Assembly: GCA_024643915.1 (NCBI GenBank)
Contig: JAHEMB010000303.1
Location: 1-5,469 of the forward strand
Reading direction: 5' to 3'
DNA: 5,469 nucleotides
Origin: Rhodothermaceae bacterium
GTDB lineage: Bacteria > Bacteroidota > Rhodothermia > Rhodothermales > JAHEMB01
Part shown: one piece after another, positions 1 through 5,469 of the stretch
Position numbering within the stretch: position 1 is the first letter of the stretch
Layout: every line of letters starts with the position of its first letter
Notes under the pieces: model-generated
Told to the model about the DNA's origin: nothing
Databases searched by the model: none
Seen by the model: only the letters and a program-made list of their open reading frames with translations
Position numbers and translations under genes: made by a program

Positions 1-1446
1 CCCCATCATGCCGCCCTGCCTGGTGGAAGGGACGGCTCCCTGCAAGGGAACGACGACAACCTGCTCCTTGTCGAAGCCGAGGTTCTTGGTCTGCAAGAAT
101 TGCAACTGGCTGCTCATGATCATGGTGCTGGTGATGAGAAAGACGGCGAAGCCAAACTGCATCACCAGCAAACTTTTCCGCAGCCATCCCCTGCGCCGGC
201 CCACGACCAGGGCCCCTTTCAACACGTCCGCAGGCGGAAACTTGGACAGCACGAGGGCGGGATAGCTGCCCGCCACCCAGGCAATGCCCAGGCCGAGGAG
301 GATCATCACCAGCAGCAGGCCCGCATCGAGCCGCAGGGCGAGCGACGTGCCAGCGACATCGTTGAAGAAGGGCAGGCTCACCCGGGCCAGCACCACCCCG
401 CCCAGCATAGCCAGGAGGGTCAGCACGCCGGACTCGCCCCAGAACTGCTGCATCAGTTGCGTGCGCTCGGCCCCGAGGACCTTGCGCACGCCCACCTCCA
501 GTGTCCGCCCCGTCGAGCGGGCCACCGATAGGATGACGACGTTGATGCACGCGATCCCCAATACGAGGAGGGCCAGGACGGAAAGGATATACGAATAGGC
601 CGGGTCGCTCACCGGGGCGATGCCCGTGGGGAAATCCTTGTCGAGATGGATGTCCGTCAGGGGTTGCAGGCCGATGGTGTAGGTACCCTCCCGCATACCC
701 CCGCCGACCACCTGCTCGACGAGGGAGGGAAACTTGGCCTCCAGCGCCTCGGCCGTTACCCCTTCTTGCAGCAACACGTAGGTCTCGGGAATGACGTTGC
801 CCCAGCTACGCCGCTGGCGGTCGTCGTACAGGTCAAAGCTCTTTGCCCACGGCACCGCCATGGTGAACCGGATGCTGGAGTTGTACGGTATCTCGGCTGC
901 GACGCCCGTCACTTCGAACGCCTGTTCCGTCTCGCCGATGCGAAGGGAGAGGGTCTGGCCGAGCGCCTCTTCGTCCCCGAAATACCGCGCGGCGGTCTCC
1001 GGGGTCAGCACGACGGCGTTGGTCTCGCGCAAGGGCTGGGCGGCGCCCGCCTGGAGTGGGAAGTCGAAGACGTCGAAAAAGGCTGGATCGACCAGGTGGA
1101 TGGTCTCGTCGTAGGCGACGTCCCGGCGTTGCACGCGACCGGTGAAGGTGCTGATCCGGATCGTGTGCTCGATCTCGGGGAACGTCTCTGCCAAGGCGGG
1201 GCCGAGCGGGACGGGCGTTACCGTGTTGAAGAACTGTTGGTTTTCGCCGTAGTCTTCGAGTACCCAGGCGCGGTACAGCCGGTCCGCATGGCGGTGAAAC
1301 CGGTCGTAGCTCCACTCGGCCTGCACGTATTCCATCACCAGCAGGCAGCAGGCAACGCCCACGGCCAGCCCCAGGATATTCGTCGCTGAAAACCCTTTGT
1401 GCTTCAGCAGATTGCGCAGGGCAAGGGTGAGATAATTTCGCAGCAT
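1..1446 (-). CDS. ABC transporter permease, MacB/FtsX-type, 3' end outside window
   Basis: The frame is open for 482 codons from an ATG at 1446 down to base 1, so the C-terminal part is missing. The N-terminus (MLRNYLTLALRNLLKHKGFS) followed by a membrane helix at about residues 22-42 is typical of large Bacteroidota FtsX-like permeases. Residues 45-275 form the extracytoplasmic MacB-type periplasmic core domain. Helices follow at about 284-309, 339-358 and 375-397. Between the first two lies the cytosolic FtsX signature, with EVGVRKVLGA at 317-326. A further helix at about 425-446 and NLGFDK at 455-460 mark the start of a second core domain, so the full protein is probably a duplicated form of about 800 residues. 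Such permeases work with a separate ATPase, in lipid, peptide or antimicrobial export or in mechanotransmission; none is in the window and the substrate is unknown. The start has only a weak AGGG-like element upstream. It lies 112 bases downstream of the regulator gene in the same direction. Confidence 0.93.
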   Translation of the reverse strand, partial: MLRNYLTLALRNLLKHKGFSATNILGLAVGVACCLLVMEYVQAEWSYDRFHRHADRLYRAWVLEDYGENQQFFNTVTPVPLGPALAETFPEIEHTIRISTFTGRVQRRDVAYDETIHLVDPAFFDVFDFPLQAGAAQPLRETNAVVLTPETAARYFGDEEALGQTLSLRIGETEQAFEVTGVAAEIPYNSSIRFTMAVPWAKSFDLYDDRQRRSWGNVIPETYVLLQEGVTAEALEAKFPSLVEQVVGGGMREGTYTIGLQPLTDIHLDKDFPTGIAPVSDPAYSYILSVLALLVLGIACINVVILSVARSTGRTLEVGVRKVLGAERTQLMQQFWGESGVLTLLAMLGGVVLARVSLPFFNDVAGTSLALRLDAGLLLVMILLGLGIAWVAGSYPALVLSKFPPADVLKGALVVGRRRGWLRKSLLVMQFGFAVFLITSTMIMSSQLQFLQTKNLGFDKEQVVVVPLQGAVPSTRQGGMMG

Positions 1447-1473
1447 GCGCTCGGGCAATCCCTGGTTGTTTCG

Positions 1474-1503
1474 ACGACACGGCCAATATTCGGGTCGTGT
1501 TGT
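1474..1503 (-). repeat. Imperfect inverted repeat in the permease leader
   Basis: An 11-base left arm (1474-1484) can pair with the right arm (1493-1503) at 9 of 11 positions around an 8-base centre, AATATTCG. In the minus-strand transcript the two non-pairs are A-C mismatches. No T-run follows on the minus strand, so it does not look like an intrinsic terminator. The right arm overlaps the first GTTGTTAG repeat, so the structure may simply be a by-product of the binding-site array, or a leader hairpin. It could also be chance. Confidence 0.3.
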
Positions 1504-1516
1504 TAGAAGTTGTTAG
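1499..1516 (-). promoter_or_regulatory. Tandem direct repeat GTTGTTAG, candidate response-regulator box
   Basis: GTTGTTAG occurs exactly at 1499-1506 and again at 1509-1516, a period of 10 bases (CTAACAAC on the coding strand of the permease). OmpR/PhoB-family regulators characteristically bind as head-to-tail dimers to two direct half-sites spaced 10-11 bases, so the adjacent regulator encoded at 1559-2242 is the natural candidate protein. A partial copy, GTTGTT, is present at 1465-1470. The repeat is seen directly; its role is inference. Confidence 0.45.
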
Positions 1517-1520
1517 GGCG

Positions 1521-1547
1521 ATTATAAAACGATGTTATGAATGTTAA
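1521..1547 (-). promoter_or_regulatory. Candidate promoter for the permease gene
   Basis: On the minus strand, TATAAT (complement of 1521-1526) is preceded by TTAACA (complement of 1542-1547) with a 15-base spacer. The hexamers resemble the general bacterial -10 and -35 boxes, though the spacer is shorter than the usual 17. Bacteroidota housekeeping promoters prefer TAnnTTTG, which is not seen here, so host recognition is uncertain. Two TGTTA motifs (1533-1537 and 1542-1546) overlap the -35 area, where an activator of the OmpR family would be expected to sit. An RNA start near 1513 would put the CTAACAAC repeats around +1. Confidence 0.35.
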
Positions 1548-1558
1548 AACTGCGCCCG

Positions 1559-2242
1559 TCACCCGGCGAACTTGTACCCCAGGCCGTGGATGGTGAGGAT
1601 GTGCTGCGGGCGGCGCGGGTTGGGTTCGAGCTTCTGCCGCAGCCACGCCACGTGGACGTCTACGGTGCGGGTGGCCGGCACGTCGTCATACGCCCAGACA
1701 TCGCTCAAAATTTGCTCGCGTGAGAGCGCCTCCCCCCGGTGCTCGACGAAGTAGCGCAAGAGCTGGAACTCGCGCGCCGAAAGCTCGACCGGGTTACCGT
1801 CGCGTACTACCTCGGCCCCCCGAAAATCGACGTGGACCTCCCCGAAGCGATACGCGTCAGGCGAGGGGGCGGCAGCAGGGGCACGGCGCAAGAGGGCCTC
1901 GACGCGGGCCAGCAGTTCCATCATCTCGAAGGGCTTGGTCAGGTAGTCGTCGGCGCCGAGCTTGAGGCCGAGGACTTTGTCGAGGGTTTGCCCGCGCGCG
2001 GTGAGCATCAGCACCGGCGTCTCGACGCGGTGCTGCCGGAGGTCGCGGAGAAGGTCGAAGCCGTTCTTCTCGGGCAGCATCACGTCGAGCAGGATCAGAT
2101 CGAAGGGCTCGCCGAGGGCGCGGGCGAGGCCGGCGGCGCCGTCTTCGGCCACCTCGGTATGATAGCCTTCGCTCGCCAGCCGATCCGTCAGGGTGAGCAC
2201 CAAGCCCGGCTCGTCCTCGATCACCAGAATGCGCTTTTTCAT
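1559..2242 (-). CDS. OmpR/PhoB-family DNA-binding response regulator
   Basis: This is a complete 227-residue two-domain regulator of the usual family length. The receiver domain (about 3-118) carries the acidic pair E9/D10, phosphoacceptor D53 in LLDVMLP, T81 in LTAR, Y100, and K103 in TKPF, so all phosphorylation and switch residues are present. After a proline/alanine-rich linker (about 120-128), residues 130-227 form a winged-helix trans_reg_C domain with ELSAREFQLL, the recognition helix around 191-204 (TRTVDVHVAWLRQKL) and the C-terminal wing ending in GLGYKFAG. The ATG at 2242 overlaps the kinase stop codon as ATGA, which implies translational coupling and explains the missing ribosome-binding site. 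Its partner is almost certainly the kinase encoded at 2239-3972. The phased repeats downstream make the permease a probable target. No specific named orthologue is assigned. Confidence 0.96.
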   Translation of the reverse strand: MKKRILVIEDEPGLVLTLTDRLASEGYHTEVAEDGAAGLARALGEPFDLILLDVMLPEKNGFDLLRDLRQHRVETPVLMLTARGQTLDKVLGLKLGADDYLTKPFEMMELLARVEALLRRAPAAAPSPDAYRFGEVHVDFRGAEVVRDGNPVELSAREFQLLRYFVEHRGEALSREQILSDVWAYDDVPATRTVDVHVAWLRQKLEPNPRRPQHILTIHGLGYKFAG

Positions 2243-3972
2243 ACGTCTGCGGGGAGGTAGAGCGTAAAGGCGCTGCCGCGTCCCGGCGTGCTCTCCACGT
2301 CGACGCGCCCGCCGTGCGCCTCAGCCATGTTCTGGACGAGGCTGAGACCCAGGCCGCTGCCGCGCATCTGTGCCTCGCGCGCCGCCCGCCCCCGGAAGAA
2401 GGGCTCGAAGAGGTGGGGCAACTCGTCAGCAGGGATCCCGGCGCCCCGGTCGCGTACCGTCAGGGCCACGAGGGGCGGCCCAGCGTCGGCCTGGAGGCGT
2501 GCTTCCATGCCGATCCAGCCATCGCCGTACTTGTACGCGTTGCTGAGGAGGTTGCAGAGCGCCGCTTCGAGGGCCCGCGCGTCGGCGCGCACCCGGGGCA
2601 GGTCGTCATCGAGCCGTAGCTCTATGGGCACCTCCTGCTCGAAGGTACGCTGGCAGCGGGCGACGGCGCCTTCCAGAAACGGCGCCAGGTCGAGCGGCTC
2701 GCGGGCCGGGGGCGTCTGCGTTTGGGCGCCGGCGAGGACGAGGACCTGCTCGACGAGCGCCGAGAGCCGCCGCCCCTCCGCGTCGACGAGGGCGCCGTAG
2801 CGGCGGGCCTGCGCCAGATCCTCGACGACGCCGTCGGCCAGGTTCTCCGCTGCGCTGCGGATGACCGCGAGCGGCGTCCGCAGCTCGTGCGAGACCCCGG
2901 CGACGAAGGCCATCTGCTGCGCCGCCAGCCGCCGCGCCCGCCGCGCCGAGACCATTAGCAGCACCGCTGCCCCACCGAGCAGCAGCAGGATGCCGAAGCT
3001 GACACCCAGGTTGCGCCTCCGCCACCGGGCCACAGCCGCTTCGATGGAGCCGGCGCGATGCCGCACTTCGAGGCGCCAGGGCTGCACCGACGCCCCCTGC
3101 GCAGCCCTGCTGCCAAGAGACGGCCCCACCAGGACGCGCTCGGTCTCGGTGGCGCGCACCTCCAGGTCGCTCACTTCTACCGAATCGCTCCGCAGGATGG
3201 TGACGAGCGTTTCCTCGTTGTTGCCGCTGCGCGTGCTCACCTCTACCCTGCCGCCCAGGCCCAGAAGCGCCGTCGCGTCAGGGGAACCATCCAGGCTGCC
3301 TGCCCCTGATTGAAAGAGTACGCGGGCCGGATCGTCGTGGGCGGTGATGAGGAGGTCGTAATCGGAATTGTCGCCGCCGAGGAGGTAGGTACGGGCGAGC
3401 GCGGGAAAGAGTGTCTCGGCCGCATAGGTCTCGTCGAGCAGGAGCAGCAGAAAGCCGGGCCGGTCGGCGGCGGAGCGGGGCAGGAGCGGCACCGGCAGGC
3501 CCGGTGGGGTGGCCGGGGCGACCGGCGCTTCGCCCACGTGAGCGAAATAGACGCGCCAGGGGACGAGCGCCTCCGGCCAGGCGAGGGGGACGAGGGTGCC
3601 GGCCTCGGGGTGGAAGCGGGCGAGGCGCAGCGAGCCGTCGGGCTGTGGCGCGACGTGGTAGAGGGCTGACAGAAGACCAGGATGTGTGGATGACGCGCGC
3701 CATTGCTGGTAGCGGAGCGCCAGGCGCTCGGCAAGCGCGGCCTCGCCGCCGCCTGGGTCCAGCAGAAAGCGCTCTTGGAGCCGGCCGAGCGGCTCATAGA
3801 TGGCCCCGGCGAAGCCCGTCGTGCTGAGGTGGAGCATCCGGTGCATGCGGGTGGCCTCGGCCTCGCCCAGCGTACCGATCCATCGGTACTGGAGCACCCC
3901 GAGCACGCCCAGCAGCCCCGCCAGCACCGCGACAAGGCTCGCCATCACCCCCGGTTTCTTCGCCTCAAACAC
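2239..3972 (-). CDS. Membrane sensor histidine kinase (HisKA/HATPase_c)
   Basis: This 577-residue kinase would autophosphorylate and pass phosphate to the regulator encoded next to it. A short cationic N-terminus is followed by TM1 (about 10-28) ending at LQYRWIG, a large extracytoplasmic domain (about 32-318), and TM2 (about 321-342). The H-box SHELRTP with H362 starts only about 20 residues after TM2, so there is no HAMP or PAS domain. The ATP-binding domain has the N-box NLLSNAYKY (N474, N478), the G1 box DRGAGI (508-513), the F-box FEPFF (522-526) and the G2 box GSGLGL (538-543), so all catalytic motifs are intact. The sensor domain matches no fold I recognise. As I recall, kinases with a QYRW motif after TM1 recur in Acidobacteria and FCB bacteria. 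The start chosen is GTG at 3972, the first conventional start after an upstream in-frame stop. ATG at 3945 (codon 10), behind a G-rich stretch, is a credible alternative. Confidence 0.95.
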   Translation of the reverse strand: MFEAKKPGVMASLVAVLAGLLGVLGVLQYRWIGTLGEAEATRMHRMLHLSTTGFAGAIYEPLGRLQERFLLDPGGGEAALAERLALRYQQWRASSTHPGLLSALYHVAPQPDGSLRLARFHPEAGTLVPLAWPEALVPWRVYFAHVGEAPVAPATPPGLPVPLLPRSAADRPGFLLLLLDETYAAETLFPALARTYLLGGDNSDYDLLITAHDDPARVLFQSGAGSLDGSPDATALLGLGGRVEVSTRSGNNEETLVTILRSDSVEVSDLEVRATETERVLVGPSLGSRAAQGASVQPWRLEVRHRAGSIEAAVARWRRRNLGVSFGILLLLGGAAVLLMVSARRARRLAAQQMAFVAGVSHELRTPLAVIRSAAENLADGVVEDLAQARRYGALVDAEGRRLSALVEQVLVLAGAQTQTPPAREPLDLAPFLEGAVARCQRTFEQEVPIELRLDDDLPRVRADARALEAALCNLLSNAYKYGDGWIGMEARLQADAGPPLVALTVRDRGAGIPADELPHLFEPFFRGRAAREAQMRGSGLGLSLVQNMAEAHGGRVDVESTPGRGSAFTLYLPADV

Positions 3973-4064
3973 CTTGTCGCACAGGCACGTGGAAGATCAA
4001 ATGCAGAACGGCGCCGTCCCTCTTACAAGATGCGACACCATCCCCAGGTTTGCAATGGGCGAAG

Positions 4065-4208
4065 CTACGGCTCCTTCAGCGCTTGAAAAGCTGCCTCCAC
4101 CCAGGCCTGGGATTCGGGCTCCTCATGGAGGCCGTTCGGCAGCACGAGGCCAACCATGCGGTACAGAATACGAAAAGAGGGTGCCTCGCACCTGCCTCCA
4201 GCGCTCAC
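4065..4208 (-). CDS. Doubtful short ORF or gene remnant, 47 codons
   Basis: A minus-strand frame between an in-frame TGA (just upstream of 4208) and a TAG at 4065-4067 encodes at most 47 residues from GTG at 4208, or 30 residues from ATG at 4157. The last part reads like real protein: MVGLVLPNG, then an acidic-amphipathic segment ending WVEAAFQALKEP. It has balanced hydrophobic and charged residues, unlike the Arg/Pro-rich noise of the other frames here. There is no convincing ribosome-binding site. It could be the C-terminal scar of a decayed gene, a true small protein, or chance in GC-rich DNA. I do not recognise a family. Confidence 0.2.
   Translation of the reverse strand: MSAGGRCEAPSFRILYRMVGLVLPNGLHEEPESQAWVEAAFQALKEP
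4100..4111. repeat. 12-base perfect palindrome CCCAGGCCTGGG
   Basis: The 12 bases are exactly self-complementary. The site lies in the divergent intergenic region and inside the doubtful short frame. It could be an operator for a symmetric dimer, but a single 12-base GC palindrome can arise by chance in such DNA. There is no neighbouring second copy. Confidence 0.25.
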
Positions 4209-4258
4209 CAGGGGGTATCAAAGTAGGTAGCACCCTCTGCGAGGGCCCTCTGCGGTGC
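4176..4258. repeat. Cluster of short hairpins and repeats
   Basis: Three overlapping symmetries are visible. GGTGC-CTC-GCACC forms a 5-base-pair hairpin at 4180-4192. CCCTC-TGC-GAGGG forms another at 4233-4245. AGAGGGTGC (4176-4184) is the inverted copy of GCACCCTCT (4230-4238), 45 bases apart. In addition, CCCTCTGCG is directly repeated at 4233-4241 and 4246-4254, and GAGGGCCCTC (4241-4250) is a palindrome. In RNA, alternative pairings could compete. No T-run follows closely enough to call a terminator. It sits just upstream of the proposed promoter of the FG-GAP gene. Confidence 0.4.
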
Positions 4259-4260
4259 CC

Positions 4261-4290
4261 TTGTATTGTTTAATCCCCGTCAATACTTTG
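4261..4290 (+). promoter_or_regulatory. Candidate Bacteroidota-type promoter for FG-GAP gene
   Basis: TTG at 4261-4263 is followed after 20 bases by TACTTTG at 4284-4290. This is close to the Bacteroides housekeeping pattern TTTG-N19-21-TAnnTTTG, with one base fewer in the -7 element. The stretch is AT-rich compared with its surroundings, and the -7 box ends 36 bases before the start codon, giving a short leader. Recognition by the host sigma factor is inferred. Confidence 0.4.
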
Positions 4291-4326
4291 ATCATTCATC
4301 CTATCTTGGACCTAAAGCTATCCGTA

Positions 4327-5469
4327 ATGAAAAAGCTGCTTCTGCTTGTTTCTTCCTTGCTTATCGGCATACCTGCTGCGGCCCAGACGGCGGGCACCGG
4401 CTTTACGCTGGGCACCACCCCCGCCGACCCTTTCGGCAACGGTGGATCGGGAGGGTGGAACGGGAGCAGCCAGAGCCAAGCCGGTCACCACCTCCGCACG
4501 ACCCGCTCCGACACCGGCGGGCGCATCGACCTGGACGGAGACGGGAACTTCGAGGTAGTCGCCATGAATGCAGCGGGTACCGATAACCTCGTCTTGCTGG
4601 AAGCGACCGGCGACAACACCTACGCGAAAGTATGGGGGTTCGATCTCCATGCGACCAACCTCAACGGAGGCGCCGTGACTGTGGGAGACTCCGACGGCGA
4701 CGGCAACCTGGAGATCATCGTCGTGGACCGGGAAAACGATCTGCTGCGCATTTTTGAGTATTCAGGCAGTGGGCAGATCACAGACGGCAGCAACCCGAGC
4801 GATACGCCGATCCTCTCACGCGCCGTCACCGACCCGATCGACGTGACAGTGGGCAACTTCGACGGCGACGCTACCCTGGACATCGTCGTATCCTCAGACA
4901 ATGACGTGGCCAGTTTGATCGTCGTGGAGGCTACGGGCAATGATGCTTACGCCGCCAATACGTCTACCGCTGTGGGCACCGCCGGGCAGGGCGCTACGGC
5001 GCTGAGCGACATCGCTGACCTTGATGGAGACGCTACCAACGAGATTGTCGTCGCCCCTGATTTCCAGGCAGCAGGCGACAATGCCTTCTACGTCTACACG
5101 TGGAACGGGACGACGTTTTCCGAAGAAGCGACCTTGAGCGTGGCCAGCGTGAGCGGGGGTAACCATGGGGTCACTGTTTTCAATCTCGACGGAGCGGGCA
5201 ATCCAGAGATCATCTTTGCTACTCAGGACAACAATCTGTATGTGTTTGAGTCCACCGCAGCTAACACGTATGCAGCCGACGCCGGCACGGGTGCCGTCGT
5301 CGCCCTCGGCGGCGATGCCAATGCGCTTTCGGTAGGGGACCAGGATGCCGATGGCAACAGGGAAATCTACGTGGCTGTCGATGACAACAGCGATGATGTG
5401 GAATATTACGAGCATGATGGAACGGCAGGCGCTTTCGCAGCGGCCAATTTCGGCACTGAGCAGATCCTG
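4327..5469 (+). CDS. Secreted FG-GAP/VCBS-repeat beta-propeller protein, 3' end outside window
   Basis: The frame is open for 381 codons from ATG 4327 to the last base. It begins with a clear signal peptide: MKK, a hydrophobic core, then IPAAAQ with likely cleavage near residue 19-20. A Gly/Ser/Asn-rich stretch (about 21-60) precedes six calcium-loop motifs of the D-x-D-G-D-G-N-x-E/D-I/V type at residues 68, 121, 177, 231, 286 and 338. Their spacing of 52-56 residues fits FG-GAP/VCBS propeller blades. Loops 1 and 2 (DLDGDGNFE, DSDGDGNLE) are canonical; loops 3-6 lack one or more ligands (DGDA, DGAG, DADG). The protein is probably exported and surface-bound or extracellular, serving in adhesion, ligand binding or as part of a larger modular protein. 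A type IX secretion C-terminal domain is common in such proteins in this phylum but would lie beyond the window. No Shine-Dalgarno sequence is seen, in keeping with Bacteroidota. Confidence 0.92.
   Translation, partial: MKKLLLLVSSLLIGIPAAAQTAGTGFTLGTTPADPFGNGGSGGWNGSSQSQAGHHLRTTRSDTGGRIDLDGDGNFEVVAMNAAGTDNLVLLEATGDNTYAKVWGFDLHATNLNGGAVTVGDSDGDGNLEIIVVDRENDLLRIFEYSGSGQITDGSNPSDTPILSRAVTDPIDVTVGNFDGDATLDIVVSSDNDVASLIVVEATGNDAYAANTSTAVGTAGQGATALSDIADLDGDATNEIVVAPDFQAAGDNAFYVYTWNGTTFSEEATLSVASVSGGNHGVTVFNLDGAGNPEIIFATQDNNLYVFESTAANTYAADAGTGAVVALGGDANALSVGDQDADGNREIYVAVDDNSDDVEYYEHDGTAGAFAAANFGTEQIL

Larger units (their letters stand above)
1447..1558. other. Regulatory gap between response regulator and permease genes
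   Basis: This 112-base gap is clearly AT-richer than its coding neighbours. It contains four exact TGTTA pentamers on the plus strand (starting at 1501, 1511, 1533 and 1542), a TATAAT hexamer on the minus strand, and an imperfect inverted repeat at 1474-1503. No open frame of interest lies in it. The content suggests that the permease has its own regulated promoter rather than depending only on read-through from the kinase-regulator pair. Confidence 0.5.
3973..4326. other. Divergent intergenic region between kinase and FG-GAP genes
   Basis: These 354 bases separate two genes that point away from each other, so the region should hold both promoters. I see a Bacteroidota-type promoter candidate for the rightward gene near its right end. 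I find no clear promoter for the leftward kinase gene. The middle carries several short palindromes (4100-4111, 4180-4192, 4233-4245), a repeated CCCTCTGCG, and a doubtful minus-strand reading frame at 4065-4208. No tRNA, riboswitch or intrinsic terminator is evident, and the TGTTA array found upstream of the permease is not repeated here. Confidence 0.6.

Noticed and set aside
646..1389. Long plus-strand open frame of 247 codons opposite the permease
   Set aside because: It is antisense to a clear FtsX-type permease with recognisable domains, its translation shows no known motif, and such mirror frames are common in GC-rich genes.
833..1486. Minus-strand 217-codon frame overlapping the permease start
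   Set aside because: It is out of frame with the permease, Arg/Pro/His-rich, and ends without any domain, whereas the permease frame stays open through to the window edge.
1499..1516. Start of a CRISPR or other long repeat array
   Set aside because: Only two 8-base exact copies with a 2-base spacer are present; the scale fits protein-binding half-sites, not CRISPR.
1739..2260. Plus-strand 173-codon frame opposite the response regulator
   Set aside because: It is a mirror frame of a regulator with all conserved residues; no independent coding signal.
3243..3935. Minus-strand 230-codon frame inside the kinase gene
   Set aside because: It is the same strand in another frame of the kinase sensor domain; its translation is Arg/Pro/Ser-rich low-complexity noise, while the kinase frame gives membrane helices and all catalytic boxes.
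4233..4272. Intrinsic terminator after the CCCTC-TGC-GAGGG hairpin
   Set aside because: The stem is only 5 base pairs and the T-rich stretch is more than 15 bases downstream and interrupted; no gene ends here, as both neighbours are divergent.
4894..5415. Minus-strand 173-codon frame opposite the FG-GAP gene
   Set aside because: The Asp-rich repeat codons of the plus-strand gene read backwards as Val/Ile-rich sequence, which mimics a protein; the plus strand has a signal peptide and six calcium loops.
4327..5469. Integrin-like or toxin RTX protein
   Set aside because: The calcium loops are of the DxDGDG FG-GAP/VCBS type at about 54-residue spacing, not the GGxGxD nonapeptides of RTX, and no integrin-specific domains are visible.

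Overview
The window looks like a chromosomal piece of a GC-rich member of the Bacteroidota/FCB group, most likely the Rhodothermia (Salinibacter, Rhodothermus, Rubricoccus relatives). This is inferred from four things: high GC; a large MacB/FtsX-type permease whose N-terminus and FtsX signature look like the Bacteroidota family; the near absence of Shine-Dalgarno sequences; and a Bacteroides-style promoter candidate. No taxonomic marker gene is present, so the placement is provisional.

Layout. Positions 1-1446 (minus strand) hold the first 482 codons of an ABC-type permease that runs off the left edge. Positions 1447-1558 are a short AT-richer gap carrying helically phased TGTTA (TAACA on the coding strand) repeats, a TATAAT-like box and an imperfect inverted repeat. 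Positions 1559-2242 (minus) encode an OmpR/PhoB-family response regulator. It overlaps, through an ATGA start-stop junction, the end of a membrane sensor histidine kinase at 2239-3972 (minus). Positions 3973-4326 form a divergent intergenic region with several small palindromes, a doubtful short minus-strand reading frame and a candidate promoter for the rightward gene. Positions 4327-5469 (plus) hold the first 381 codons of a secreted, calcium-binding FG-GAP/VCBS-type beta-propeller protein that runs off the right edge.

How the parts may work together. The kinase, regulator and permease are collinear and in the order expected for a signal-sensing unit followed by its target. The kinase has a roughly 290-residue extracytoplasmic domain between two membrane helices and no room for a HAMP domain. 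The regulator is a complete winged-helix activator/repressor. The direct repeats just upstream of the permease have the spacing that OmpR-family dimers prefer. My best inference is that the two-component system controls the permease. The permease lacks an ATPase partner in the window. The FG-GAP protein is divergently transcribed, and the sequence does not show whether it belongs to the same circuit.

I see no RNA genes, CRISPR, insertion sequence, or clear intrinsic terminator. I do not see convincing evidence of a wholly new system. The regulatory gap at 1497-1547 and the kinase sensor domain are the parts most worth a second look.
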